64,000 nt of DNA. It comes from Rhodocyclaceae bacterium (GTDB lineage Bacteria; Pseudomonadota; Gammaproteobacteria; Burkholderiales; Rhodocyclaceae). This document shows, in pieces, positions 24,302 to 32,624 of the stretch. The notes under the pieces were generated by a model. That model was not told the origin of the DNA, did not search any database, and saw only the letters and a list, made by a program, of their open reading frames with translations. The translations under genes were made by a program, and so were the position numbers. The stretch is taken from contig JAVBYI010000023.1 of the NCBI GenBank assembly GCA_030824115.1, positions 62,001 to 126,000 on the forward strand. Direction: 5' to 3'. Position 1 is the stretch's first letter; each line of letters opens with the position of its first letter.

Positions 24302-25039
24302 ATGCACGCGCAGGTAACCCCCTTGTCTGTCCCTGCCTTGCGCGAGGCCTGTTCGCAGTGCAATTTGCGCGAGCTTTGCCTGCCTGTCGGGCTCTCCCCC
24401 GAGGAGTTGGGGCAGCTTGATGAGTTGGTGGATACGCGCCGGCGGGTGCTACGCGGCCAGCATATTTACCGCAGCGGTGACCCCTTCGAGGCGCTCTATG
24501 CCATCAAAACCGGCTTTTTCAAGACCGATGTGCTGCTCGAAGATGGCCGCGACCAGGTGACCGGCTTCCAGATGGCCGGCGAAATCCTCGGCCTGGACGG
24601 CATCGGCACCGAAAAGCATGCCTGCAATGCCATCGCCCTCGAAGACAGCGAAGTCTGCGTCATTCCCTTCATCGATCTGGAAAACTACTCGCGTGAAATC
24701 GGCGCGCTGCAGCACCATTTTCACAAGGTGATGTCGCGCGAGATCGTCCGTGACCATGGCGTGATGATGCTGCTCGGCATCATGCGTGCGGAAGAACGGC
24801 TGGCCGCCTTCCTGCTCAATCTCTCGCAGCGCTTTACCGCCCGTGGCTACTCGCCAACCGAGTTCAACCTGCGCATGACGCGCAACGAGATCGGTTCCTA
24901 CCTGGGACTCAAGCTCGAAACCGTCAGCCGTGCCTTCTCGCGTTTTCAGGATGAAGGCCTCATCACCGTGCATCAGAAGCACATCCAGATTCTTGAAGTG
25001 GCCGGCCTGAAAAAACTGCTCTCGGAACGGCGCAACTGA
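24302..25039 (+). CDS. fnr: oxygen-sensing CRP/FNR-family regulator
   Basis: 245-aa [4Fe-4S] FNR/Anr orthologue. Four cluster cysteines are present: three in ACSQCNLRELC near the N-terminus and one in KHACNAIAL within the cyclic-nucleotide-like domain. The C-terminal helix-turn-helix reads NEIGSYLGLKLETVSRAFSRF, with the E..SR residues that read TTGAT half-sites. It probably controls the boxes found upstream of hemN, usp and ccoN in this window. Confidence 0.95.
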   Translation: MHAQVTPLSVPALREACSQCNLRELCLPVGLSPEELGQLDELVDTRRRVLRGQHIYRSGDPFEALYAIKTGFFKTDVLLEDGRDQVTGFQMAGEILGLDGIGTEKHACNAIALEDSEVCVIPFIDLENYSREIGALQHHFHKVMSREIVRDHGVMMLLGIMRAEERLAAFLLNLSQRFTARGYSPTEFNLRMTRNEIGSYLGLKLETVSRAFSRFQDEGLITVHQKHIQILEVAGLKKLLSERRN

Positions 25040-25423
25040 TCAGGCCAGCCAGCCCCACGGATTTTTCGTCAGGGCCACCGAGACAATCCAGCCGAAGCTC
25101 AGCACCGCGCCCAGTCCTGCCAGTAGGCGCATGCGTGGTGGGTAGCGGACGCCAAAGGCCAAGGCCCCAAGGATGATGTAAACAATCAGCCCGAACACCT
25201 TGGCGGTCAGCCAGGCATCGATAAACGGGTATTGCTCCAGCTTCACCATCAGCACCAAGGCAGCCGCCAGCAGCAGGCTATCGTTGACGTGCGGCAATAC
25301 CTTGAAAACACGCCGTCCTGCCAGCGCCGACTTTTGCATCAGCAACAGACCGCGCAGACAAAATCCCGAGATGCTCAGGATGACGCAGGCAATATGCAGG
25401 TGCTTGATGGCGAGGTAGGACAT
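25040..25423 (-). CDS. SirB2-family membrane protein
   Basis: 127-aa integral membrane protein with four hydrophobic segments. The N-terminus MSYLAIKHLHIACVILSISGF with LRG, then PHVNDSLLLAAA, matches the SirB2 family (function unknown; first seen as an invasion-gene regulator in Salmonella, but widespread in non-pathogens). ATG at 25423 is preferred over an upstream TTG. It follows the NnrS-like gene by 18 nt. A repeat copy encodes KSALAGRRV in the first cytoplasmic loop. Confidence 0.8.
   Translation of the reverse strand: MSYLAIKHLHIACVILSISGFCLRGLLLMQKSALAGRRVFKVLPHVNDSLLLAAALVLMVKLEQYPFIDAWLTAKVFGLIVYIILGALAFGVRYPPRMRLLAGLGAVLSFGWIVSVALTKNPWGWLA
25312..25335 (+). repeat. dispersed 24-nt repeat, copy 11 (inside SirB2-like gene)
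   Basis: Reads GCCGTC, CTG, CCAGCGCCGAC, TTTT. Encodes KSALAGR. Confidence 0.9.
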
Positions 25424-25441
25424 GTCGCAAAATCGCCCCAA

Positions 25442-26707
25442 TCACGCCACGCGGGCTTTGAAGCGGCGGTAAGCCCCCACAATACGCAACAGGTTCAGCG
25501 CCAGCCAACCGCAGTCCAGCATCAGCAGCAGCCCGCCCGGCCGCGCCAGTACCGGTAGCCAGACGGCCGAGAGCAGCACGGTCAGGGTCACGAGATGCAC
25601 CCGGAACTGGGCGCGCATCTGCGACTCGGCCAGCATCTGGTTCATGGTCGGCGGCAGGGCCTGCATGCCATAGTGGCGTTGCAACTGTAGCCAGTTGATG
25701 AAGGGCATGATCTTGTAAAGCATGCCGTTGATGACACTGAAGAACACGCCAAACAAGGCCAGCACGCCCAGCCAGACGGTGATCCGCTCATCATCCCCAA
25801 ACAGGGGCATCAGGGCCGATAGCAGCAGGAGCAGCAGCGACAGCATCGCCAGTCGAAAGAACAGGAACGAGGTATCGCTTACCTTGCGCCGCCGCCGGGC
25901 ATGCAGGTGCAAGGTCACGGCCCCATAACTTGCCGCCACGGCAACGCCGGACAGCAGCACGATCGACCGCAACGGTTCGGGAAAATCGGGGAACAGCGCC
26001 GACCAAATGCCCACCACGGCCAGCAGCGCCCACGGCATGCCCCGGGAAAACCAGTCCGGATAGGCCGGGGTCAGCTGAAACATCGGCACCACGAAATAAG
26101 ACACCCCGGCGAGCAGGATCAAAGCCCAGCCGCCCAGACCCCAGGCAGCATGCACGTCCGCCAGCGGCGGTAGTGGCAGCAGCAGTCCTTTCGCCAAGCC
26201 GGTGGCGAGCGTCACACCAGTGATCAGGGTCACCAGCAGCGCGGCAAGGGCAATGCGCAAGGCAACAATCGTCGCCCCCTGTGCGGGTGTGCGCCACACC
26301 GCCAGACCAAGCACGACGATAAAAAAACCCAGCCCAACCGCGAAGGTATGCCCCGCCGCCATGAAAAAGCCGGGGCGCTGTGCCAGAAATGCCGCCACCA
26401 GCAGGCCGGCGGCCACGATCAGTAGCGGATGGACAATTGCCGCCAGCCAGCGCGGGCGCCAGATGTTGCCGCCCGCCGCCACCGGGATGAATTGCAGCAG
26501 GGCGCCGCACATCGCCTGCAACATGAATCCTGCCACGAACAGGTGCACCATTGCCAAGGTGCCAGGCGCCCATCTTGACGCCAGCAAGACTTCCCCCTGC
26601 ACCAGCAGCAACAGCCCTGCCGCGATGCCGAACCAGGGTGCCGTCAGGAAGAACCGGTAGGGCACCGAGATCGGCGGTGCCTGCTCGAAGGAAAGGTTCG
26701 GATGCAC
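25442..26707 (-). CDS. NnrS-like / oxidase-subunit-I-like polytopic membrane protein
   Basis: 421 aa with about 12 hydrophobic helices and several conserved-looking intramembrane histidines (MVHLFVAGFMLQ, AAGHTFAVG, DVHAAWGLGGWALI), the style of NnrS-type or heme-copper-oxidase-subunit-I-like proteins that accompany NO/denitrification genes. Assignment by style only; it could instead be an uncharacterised heme membrane protein. Start is GTG (VHPNLSF) with GGAGG about 10 nt upstream. It follows the DUF2249 gene by 18 nt and is followed by the SirB2-like gene. Confidence 0.65.
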   Translation of the reverse strand: MHPNLSFEQAPPISVPYRFFLTAPWFGIAAGLLLLVQGEVLLASRWAPGTLAMVHLFVAGFMLQAMCGALLQFIPVAAGGNIWRPRWLAAIVHPLLIVAAGLLVAAFLAQRPGFFMAAGHTFAVGLGFFIVVLGLAVWRTPAQGATIVALRIALAALLVTLITGVTLATGLAKGLLLPLPPLADVHAAWGLGGWALILLAGVSYFVVPMFQLTPAYPDWFSRGMPWALLAVVGIWSALFPDFPEPLRSIVLLSGVAVAASYGAVTLHLHARRRRKVSDTSFLFFRLAMLSLLLLLLSALMPLFGDDERITVWLGVLALFGVFFSVINGMLYKIMPFINWLQLQRHYGMQALPPTMNQMLAESQMRAQFRVHLVTLTVLLSAVWLPVLARPGGLLLMLDCGWLALNLLRIVGAYRRFKARVA

Positions 26708-26725
26708 GTGGAAACGGCCTCCGGA

Positions 26726-26965
26726 TCAGGCGTGGCGGATGCGAATCTCGTGCGTACCGTCTTCGCGCATGGACTCTGTCCAGACAAAACCGTTCTTGCG
26801 CAGGATGTTGAGCAGCGGTACGGGATGGCAATAAATCAACAACAGCAATTCCCCTCCCCTTGGCAGAACATCCAGCGCCGCCAGGGTTTTTTCCAGGGGT
26901 TCGGGCGGCTGCATGTCGCGGCCGTCGACCACCAGATCAGCCGGTTTGTCTAGGCCATCTGGCAT
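26726..26965 (-). CDS. DUF2249 domain protein
   Basis: 79 aa, a TusA-like small fold. DVLPRGGELLLLIYCHPVPLLNILRKNGF and the upstream DGRDMQPPEPLEKTL match DUF2249, often fused to or beside hemerythrin-like proteins. It overlaps the hemerythrin gene by 16 nt and is followed by the NnrS-like gene. The catalytic cysteine of TusA is not in the usual place. Function unknown; a role in micro-oxic or NO metabolism is inferred from company. Confidence 0.82.
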   Translation of the reverse strand: MPDGLDKPADLVVDGRDMQPPEPLEKTLAALDVLPRGGELLLLIYCHPVPLLNILRKNGFVWTESMREDGTHEIRIRHA

Positions 26966-27441
26966 GCCAGATCAATCCTGTCTTGCAGTTGCGGGCCCAA
27001 GACAGCCTCCTGGGGCGCCAGACTACGGTCGCACATCGGATAGAGAATGTTTTCTTCCTTCATGTTGTGCTGCTGCATCAGGATCAGGAGGGTTTCCGCC
27101 GCCCCGCCGAACCCTTCGCGATCCTGCGCCGCCAGTGCCGTCTGCATCTGTCCGATCAACTCGCGCATCTGCGCATGTTCGAGACGCATCATCTGCGTGG
27201 GGCCGAGCGTCATGCCGGTCTCTGCCTCGAAGGCCGGAAACAGCAACTCTTCTTCGGTACGGAAATGGCATTCGATCTCGGTTTGGAAGCGCGTCACGCT
27301 TTCCTTGGCATGGGGCCAGTCGCCCGCGAGCGCCTCGGCCTCTGCGTCAGCAAACAAATCATCGCAATGCTTGTGGTGATGCTGGAGGGGATCCGTCAAT
27401 GCAGCCATCGTCAAAAACCATTCAATGTCAGGAGCCATCAT
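26950..27441 (-). CDS. hemerythrin HHE-domain protein
   Basis: Di-iron O2/NO-binding four-helix bundle, ~163 aa. Ligand pattern: QHHHKHCDDLF, TEIECHFRTEEELLFPAF (HxxxE), RLEHAQM and QQHNMKEENILYPMCD (HxxxE). Start is uncertain: 27441 (MMAPDIEW) has AAGGTG about 6 nt upstream; 27408 (MAALTDPLQHHH) would be the shorter form. Overlaps DUF2249. With that gene and the NnrS-like gene it forms a candidate O2/NO-response unit. Confidence 0.86.
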   Translation of the reverse strand: MMAPDIEWFLTMAALTDPLQHHHKHCDDLFADAEAEALAGDWPHAKESVTRFQTEIECHFRTEEELLFPAFEAETGMTLGPTQMMRLEHAQMRELIGQMQTALAAQDREGFGGAAETLLILMQQHNMKEENILYPMCDRSLAPQEAVLGPQLQDRIDLACQMA

Positions 27442-27477
27442 TGTCGGCACCTTTGCCTTCGGGCACCTTGACTGCAA

Positions 27478-28218
27478 TCAACCTTTGACGATACCGACCT
27501 CAAGATGGGAGAACCAGTCAATAAAACGCCGCACCTGATCACCCCGATAGATGGCGCCATGCTGCGGACACATCATCTGAATATCAAGCTGGCTGACGCG
27601 CTGACACCAGTCGTGCTTGGCCTTTTCCGAGCCCATCCAGCGGCGGTGGAAACCTTCGGCATGACGAATATGGCGATCGAAATCCCCGAAGAACAAATCG
27701 TCTTCGCCCTGCGGCAGCAAAGCAGCACCGACATCGCCGGAGAACAGGATCTTGGCCTTGGGATCGTAAAGGTGGAAGTTGCCCGAGGAATGCAGATAGT
27801 GGGCGGGAATCAACTGCAGGCGCTGGCTGCCGATCATGATGTCCATACCGCCATCGGGAATGGAAATGAAGGTTTCCTTGTTGCCGCCGAAGTGGGGCAC
27901 GAAGCTCGCCCACAGCCAGCTGATGTAGCACTTCACCTGCGGATTGAACTCCAGCCACAGGGCCAGCGAGGAAATGATGTCCGGATCCTGGTGGCTGGCG
28001 AACAGCTTGTTGATCTTGCGCGGATCGAACTCGGTCGACAGGGCCGAAAACACCGAGGGAAACACCTCGTTGCCACCCGGGTCGAGCAGCAGCGAATCAT
28101 CGTCGTCAACCACCAGATATTCGTTGCTGTCGATCAGATAGTCTGGTCGATTGGGATCGCGCACCAGCGCAATCCACTTGTGCTTGCCATCTTCGTAAAT
28201 GACGCGGGCTGTTTTCAT
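27478..28218 (-). CDS. ODP-type di-iron metallo-beta-lactamase-fold protein
   Basis: 246 aa, resembling the oxygen-binding di-iron proteins (ODP) related to the lactamase half of flavodiiron NO/O2 reductases but lacking a flavodoxin domain. Metal motif ASHQDPDIISSL (HxDxD where flavodiiron proteins have HxExD), PAHYLHSSGNFHLYD, FSGDVGAALL, and CPQHGAIYRG. The gene overlaps the following (upstream) chemoreceptor-like gene by 4 nt. In Treponema denticola an ODP works with a chemoreceptor as an O2/Fe sensor; the same pairing here supports a sensing role (inference). Confidence 0.82.
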   Translation of the reverse strand: MKTARVIYEDGKHKWIALVRDPNRPDYLIDSNEYLVVDDDDSLLLDPGGNEVFPSVFSALSTEFDPRKINKLFASHQDPDIISSLALWLEFNPQVKCYISWLWASFVPHFGGNKETFISIPDGGMDIMIGSQRLQLIPAHYLHSSGNFHLYDPKAKILFSGDVGAALLPQGEDDLFFGDFDRHIRHAEGFHRRWMGSEKAKHDWCQRVSQLDIQMMCPQHGAIYRGDQVRRFIDWFSHLEVGIVKG

Positions 28219-28826
28219 AGGCTGGCATCCTGTCGCTTGGTGAGGCTTTCGAGAGAACGCTGGATATCACCGATGGTGCGCTCGAAATCGCACGAGACCT
28301 GCATCAGCGATGCGGAAAACGCACCGCCATAGGCCGCCTCGATTTTGGCGGAACGCGCCAGCACGCTACCCAGTTCAACCAATTGCGCCGTATCGGCAAT
28401 CATCTGCGAGAGACGGCGATTGAGCGCGGCGATCTGCTCGCGATGGCGGGCAAAGGTCAGGCTGTGACGGGTACGCATGAATTCATCGATCAGGCTGCGG
28501 CCGACACCGGTGGACTCCTTGCGTGTCCGCTCCAGCACGCGATTGAGGCGTGCCTGCTTGACCAGCGCCGTAATCGTGCTGACACTGCCGTAGGTCATTT
28601 CGCGCAACTGGCTCATCTGCTTTTGCAGGTCCATCGCGAAACGGCGCAGTTCGTTGGAGAGCACGCCAAACCCCAGCGCCGTTTGACCGGCGCGTTTAGC
28701 GAGGAAGATGGCGTTCATCGCCATCAGATTGATCTTGAAGGCCGTCGCCACCACGCGCTTGATTTCTTCGTTGGTGCGCACGATCCGGCGCAGTTCGCGG
28801 CCGGTGTCCTGGGGTACAGCTGCCAT
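28215..28826 (-). CDS. soluble chemoreceptor-like signalling protein
   Basis: 203 aa, entirely helical in appearance with no membrane segment or HAMP. Residues ~25-65 (INLMAMNAIFLAKRAG, GFGVLSNELRRFA) resemble the signalling tip of methyl-accepting proteins, where NAAIEAARAGE...G..V.A.E.R.LA is the norm; the exact tip glutamates are altered. Translationally coupled to the ODP gene (ATGA overlap). A partner that reports the ODP state to a Che-like system is the simplest reading. No cheA or cheW is nearby. Confidence 0.7.
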   Translation of the reverse strand: MAAVPQDTGRELRRIVRTNEEIKRVVATAFKINLMAMNAIFLAKRAGQTALGFGVLSNELRRFAMDLQKQMSQLREMTYGSVSTITALVKQARLNRVLERTRKESTGVGRSLIDEFMRTRHSLTFARHREQIAALNRRLSQMIADTAQLVELGSVLARSAKIEAAYGGAFSASLMQVSCDFERTIGDIQRSLESLTKRQDASL

Positions 28827-28843
28827 GGGGATTCTCGCCGTGA

Positions 28844-30112
28844 TCAGGGAGAGGTTGCCTCGGTCGCTGCTGGCGACTGAGCCAGCGTATTGCCCTTGCT
28901 GAAGCGATAGTCGTTGAAGATGTGCTCAGCCGTCAGCAGGGCATAGCTGCCATCCGGCAGACGCGCCGTGGTGTCCTTGAGCCGGTAGGTATAGTGGCCG
29001 CAGGTCCACAAGTCGAAGTTGCGCATGTGCGTACACAGGCAGGTCTTGTCCGGCACCTTGATCTTCTTTTCCGTGGGGTGGGCGGCCACTTCACGGTTGT
29101 AGGCATCGATATATTGGCAATGGCCATTGGCATCGAGGATATAGCCATACGCCTCGCAGTTGGGGCGGATGCCATCGCCGATCGCCGGGCTGCCCTTCAG
29201 CATGCGCATCGGATAGCCGGTCGGCGAAATACCATTGACTTCGATATCGTCCTCGCTGGCCTTGAAATACTCCTGCTTGACGTCGTCCGGCAAACCGCAT
29301 TCCTTCGCCACGGTAAAGCGCGTGGCGACCTGTACCGCCGCCGCGCCTTGCTCAAGAAAGGTCGTGGCATCGCCGCCGGTGAAGATGCCACCGGCTGGAA
29401 TCAGCGGAATGTCGAGCTTCTCGGCCGTCAGCCAAGCCTGGATTTCTGCGACGATGGTGGCCAGATCATATTCTGCCCAGTCCATGCCAAAACCGAGATG
29501 CCCACCGGCCAGAGGGCCTTCGACAACCACGTAATCGGGCAGACGATTGGTGCGGGCACTTTTCTTGATGAACAGCTGCAAGGCGCGCAGGCTGGAAACG
29601 ATAATGCCCAGTTGCGCATCACGAAAGCGTGGATGATCCTCGATCAGCCCGAAAGAGCCAAGATGCAGGCCCGCAGCCAAAGTAATGCCATCGATGCCGG
29701 CATCGAGTGCCGAACGCAAGCGCACGCGCAATGTTTCCTTCGGCGCGTTCATCGTCAGCTTTTCCATGCAGTTGATGAGGATCATGCCGTCGCCACGCTT
29801 GGCTTCCATGGTGTGACGGACATGCGCCTCGGTCGCTTCGGCCAGCAGCGCAAGATCGAACTGTACGTCCGACTTGTCAGCATTCGCGACGTTGTACTTG
29901 TAGAGCTTGAGCTTGTCCTTGACGTATTTGGTGTTGTAACGTCGATCGGAGATCGTCGGCACCATCGCGTCGGAAATATGGCCCACCCCGCCAAGGCGGG
30001 CTGCCACAAGGGCCAGTTCGGCAGTGGAAATATCCACGCCCATGCCGCCGATCATGATGGGCACCAGCTCGTGGCGCCCCAGCCGTAGGCGGAAATCATC
30101 CACACATTTCAT
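28844..30112 (-). CDS. nitronate monooxygenase family flavoprotein
   Basis: 422-aa FMN-dependent TIM-barrel protein of the 2-nitropropane dioxygenase/NMO family. N-terminal PIMIGGMGVDISTAELALVAARLGGVGHIS, then VVEGPLAGGHLG, and PLIPAGGIFTGGDATTFLEQGAAAVQVATRF (phosphate-binding region). A cysteine-bearing C-terminal extension (KTCLCTHMRNFDLWTCGHYTY) is longer than in classic NMO and may bind a metal or cluster. It precedes the chemoreceptor-like gene by 17 nt. True substrate unknown. Confidence 0.83.
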   Translation of the reverse strand: MKCVDDFRLRLGRHELVPIMIGGMGVDISTAELALVAARLGGVGHISDAMVPTISDRRYNTKYVKDKLKLYKYNVANADKSDVQFDLALLAEATEAHVRHTMEAKRGDGMILINCMEKLTMNAPKETLRVRLRSALDAGIDGITLAAGLHLGSFGLIEDHPRFRDAQLGIIVSSLRALQLFIKKSARTNRLPDYVVVEGPLAGGHLGFGMDWAEYDLATIVAEIQAWLTAEKLDIPLIPAGGIFTGGDATTFLEQGAAAVQVATRFTVAKECGLPDDVKQEYFKASEDDIEVNGISPTGYPMRMLKGSPAIGDGIRPNCEAYGYILDANGHCQYIDAYNREVAAHPTEKKIKVPDKTCLCTHMRNFDLWTCGHYTYRLKDTTARLPDGSYALLTAEHIFNDYRFSKGNTLAQSPAATEATSP

Positions 30113-30152
30113 TATCGAATTCCTTGGCGCTCGCGCCTGGCTCCTCCGGCTA

Positions 30153-30166
30153 CCATAGACCTATGG
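30153..30166. repeat. 14-bp inverted repeat upstream of NMO-like gene
   Basis: CCATAG-AC-CTATGG, 40 bp before the NMO-family ATG. A possible operator of that operon; regulator unknown. Confidence 0.35.
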
Positions 30167-30215
30167 CCCCATGCGACCTAAGTGATAGGCCGCAATGATA
30201 GCCGAACGGCTTGGT

Positions 30216-30239
30216 GCCGTCTCGCCAGCGCCGACTTTT
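30216..30239 (+). repeat. dispersed 24-nt repeat, copy 12 (after phaC)
   Basis: Reads GCCGTC, TCG, CCAGCGCCGAC, TTTT. It is 13 nt beyond the phaC stop, in the 140-bp gap before the NMO-like gene. Confidence 0.92.
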
Positions 30240-30252
30240 AATTGATGATTTC

Positions 30253-31983
30253 CTACGGCTCCAGCACATAACTCCCCGGCGCATCGCCCAAAGCCGGGTA
30301 GGCCTTGTTGGACGCCGGCTGCGGCTTGCCCAGGGCGCCGGATTGCGGCTTAAGCCAACGCATCCAGTCCTCCCACCAACTACCGGCATGGTGCTCGGCT
30401 CGCTCGCGCCAATCATCCGCCGTGTCATGGCGCTCGGCATCAGCCACCCAGTATTCACGCTTGGGCGGATTGACGACCGGATTGATGATGCCAAGGATGT
30501 GCCCTGAACTGGACAGCACATAGCGCTTCGGGCCGGAAACGACATTGTTGATGCGGAAAGTCTGCTCCCAGGGAGCGATATGGTCATCCGCGGCCGCCAC
30601 GGCATAGGTCGGCTGGACGATCCGGGTGAGATCAAGCGGATGTCCGGCCACTTCCAGCGCATCTTTCTTGATCAGCTTGTTGTCCAGATAGAGGTTGCGC
30701 AGATACCAGGTGTGCATCTTCGCCGGCATGCGCGTCGTATCCATGTTCCAGAACAGGACGTCGAACGGCGGCGGCTCCTCGCCGTACAAATAACCATGCA
30801 CGACATAGTGCCAGATCAGGCTGTTGGAGCGCAACAGGCGGAAGGCTGCCGCCATTTCCTTGCCATCCAGATAACCTTTTTCGGCCATCTTTTTCGCCAG
30901 ATAGTTGAAGCTGCCCTCGTCGAGAAAGACTTCGATATCGCCCGGCTTGTGATAATCGACCAGTGTCGTGAAGAACGTCGCACTGGCGACGGGCACATCT
31001 TTCTCGGCATATTCGCGATTGGCCCAGGCCATATAGCTGGCCAGCGCCGCCCCGCCGATGCAGTAACCGACCGCATGCACTTTCGGACTCTTGGCAATGC
31101 TGCGCACAGCTTCGGCGGCGGCCCCGATGCCCTCGGTCAGATAATCATCGAAACCGACCTCGGCCATCGAGGCGTCCGGGTTCTTCCAGCTGGTGATGTA
31201 AACATCAAAGCCCTGGTCAACCAGAAACTTCACCAGACTCTTCTTCGGCACCAGATCAAGGATGTAGAACTTGTTGATCCAGGGCGTCACAATCAGGATC
31301 GGCGTGCGGTAGGTTTCGCTGGCTGTTGGCGTGTAGTGAATGACCTCCAGCAAACGGTTCTGCAGCACCACCTTGCCGGGCGTGGCCGCCAGATTGACGC
31401 CCACCTTGAAATCGTCCGGCCGCGTCATGCGAATGTTGCCGGCCTGGATGTCGGCCATCATGTTGCGCAGGCCACGCGCCAGGCTGTCACCATTGGTTTC
31501 AGCCGCCTTGCGCATGGCCACGGGATTGGTTAGCAGAAAATTGGTCGGCGCCATGGCATTGAGCCATTTTCGCCACCAGAAAGCCGCACGCCGTTTGTCA
31601 CGGCTCGACAGACCCGGCGTGTGATACAGCATGTCCTGAATGTGGTGGGTGAAGGTCAGGTACCACTCCTTCGTGATGTCCCAACTGGCCGAATCCGACC
31701 AGACCGGATCGGAAAAACGCGTATCGTCCGGGTTGGGTTTCTCGACATCTTCGCTTGGTAAGCCAAACATGCGCTGCCAGGAGTGCCACTGGAGCGCCAT
31801 CATGCGCGTGGAAAAATCCGCCGCTGCTTCTGCCATTTCCTGCGGATGCGACAGCCACGCCATCTGTGCATGCATCAAGGGCATCGCGACGCCGAGCGGG
31901 TCAACATGGGCCTCGATCGCCTCGTGCATGGCACGCAGCGTTTTATGCGGTGCGACGGCGCGCAATTCTTTTCCAGCAACCAT
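30253..31983 (-). CDS. phaC: class I poly(3-hydroxyalkanoate) synthase
   Basis: Polymerises (R)-3-hydroxyacyl-CoA into storage polyester on granules. 576 aa, normal for class I. Lipase-like box GYCIGGAAL with the catalytic cysteine; catalytic Asp in AAADDHIAPWE and His in SSSGHILGIINP. N-terminal dimer region WLSHPQEMAEAAADFSTRM. The ATG at 31983 has AAGGAG about 9 nt upstream; the open frame extends further upstream without family similarity. It stands alone, without phaAB or phasin. Divergent from usp across a 190-bp regulatory gap. Confidence 0.95.
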   Translation of the reverse strand: MVAGKELRAVAPHKTLRAMHEAIEAHVDPLGVAMPLMHAQMAWLSHPQEMAEAAADFSTRMMALQWHSWQRMFGLPSEDVEKPNPDDTRFSDPVWSDSASWDITKEWYLTFTHHIQDMLYHTPGLSSRDKRRAAFWWRKWLNAMAPTNFLLTNPVAMRKAAETNGDSLARGLRNMMADIQAGNIRMTRPDDFKVGVNLAATPGKVVLQNRLLEVIHYTPTASETYRTPILIVTPWINKFYILDLVPKKSLVKFLVDQGFDVYITSWKNPDASMAEVGFDDYLTEGIGAAAEAVRSIAKSPKVHAVGYCIGGAALASYMAWANREYAEKDVPVASATFFTTLVDYHKPGDIEVFLDEGSFNYLAKKMAEKGYLDGKEMAAAFRLLRSNSLIWHYVVHGYLYGEEPPPFDVLFWNMDTTRMPAKMHTWYLRNLYLDNKLIKKDALEVAGHPLDLTRIVQPTYAVAAADDHIAPWEQTFRINNVVSGPKRYVLSSSGHILGIINPVVNPPKREYWVADAERHDTADDWRERAEHHAGSWWEDWMRWLKPQSGALGKPQPASNKAYPALGDAPGSYVLEP

Positions 31984-32064
31984 TTTCCACTCTCCTTGCG
32001 CAGTTCTGGCTGCGCTATCTATTGTTCCCTGAGTGATCCCACCATACGCCAAATCATGCCCGAG

Positions 32065-32097
32065 GAATGCGTTATGATTGTGACAAGTAACGCATTC
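32065..32097. repeat. 10-bp perfect inverted repeat in phaC-usp gap
   Basis: Arms GAATGCGTTA and TAACGCATTC are separated by 13 nt and are followed 6 nt later by an FNR box. AT-rich arms and lack of a T-run argue for a dimeric-regulator site rather than a terminator. Confidence 0.55.
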
Positions 32098-32103
32098 TGC
32101 GTG

Positions 32104-32117
32104 TTGATCTGCATCAA
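32104..32117. promoter_or_regulatory. perfect FNR/Anr box upstream of usp
   Basis: TTGAT-CTGC-ATCAA matches the consensus at every specified base. It lies 57 nt before the universal stress protein ATG, consistent with class II activation at about -41.5; phaC is divergent on the other side. Confidence 0.85.
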
Positions 32118-32173
32118 TCGTCGCACGACGGCCACAAGCGCAACCACGACGATTCACTTGTTAGGGGAAAGCC

Positions 32174-32617
32174 ATGTTCAAGCACATCCTCGTTCCAACC
32201 GACGGCTCCGCACTGTCTACCGACACCGTCAAGAAGGCCATCGAATTCGCCCGTGAAGCCGGTGCCCGCATCACCTTCTGCTACGCCAAGCCGGAATACC
32301 CGGTTAGCTTCTATGGCGAAGGTGCCCTGATCGATCCCACCACCCCTGAGAAATTCGCCGAACTAGCCGATGAGCAGGCACAGACGCTGCTGTCAGCCGC
32401 CGAGTCCCAGGCAAAGTCGCGCGAGGTGAATAGCACCAGCATCGCCATTACCAGTGACGTGCCCTATGAAGCCATCATCGCTGCAGCGGCACAAGCGGAT
32501 TGTGACCTGATCTTCATGGCGTCTCACGGACGCCGCGGTATCAGTGGCTTGCTCCTGGGCTCGGAAACCCAGAAGGTGCTGACGCACTCGACAATCCCCG
32601 TCCTCGTTTACCGTTAA
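32174..32617 (+). CDS. universal stress protein, UspA family
   Basis: 147-aa single-domain Usp. N-terminal ILVPTDGSALS and C-terminal ATP-binding signature GSHGRRGISGLLLGSETQKVL (G-2x-G-9x-G-S/T) are both present, so it belongs to the nucleotide-binding group. Good Shine-Dalgarno (AGGGGAAA). Followed after 7 nt by a hemerythrin-like gene and preceded by a perfect FNR box, so anaerobic or micro-oxic induction is expected. Confidence 0.93.
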   Translation: MFKHILVPTDGSALSTDTVKKAIEFAREAGARITFCYAKPEYPVSFYGEGALIDPTTPEKFAELADEQAQTLLSAAESQAKSREVNSTSIAITSDVPYEAIIAAAAQADCDLIFMASHGRRGISGLLLGSETQKVLTHSTIPVLVYR

Positions 32618-32624
32618 TCAGCCG

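Noticed and set aside
25981..26020. Partial match to the dispersed repeat (CAGCGCCGACC)
   Set aside because: Only the central core matches; GCCGTC and the WTTT tail are absent.
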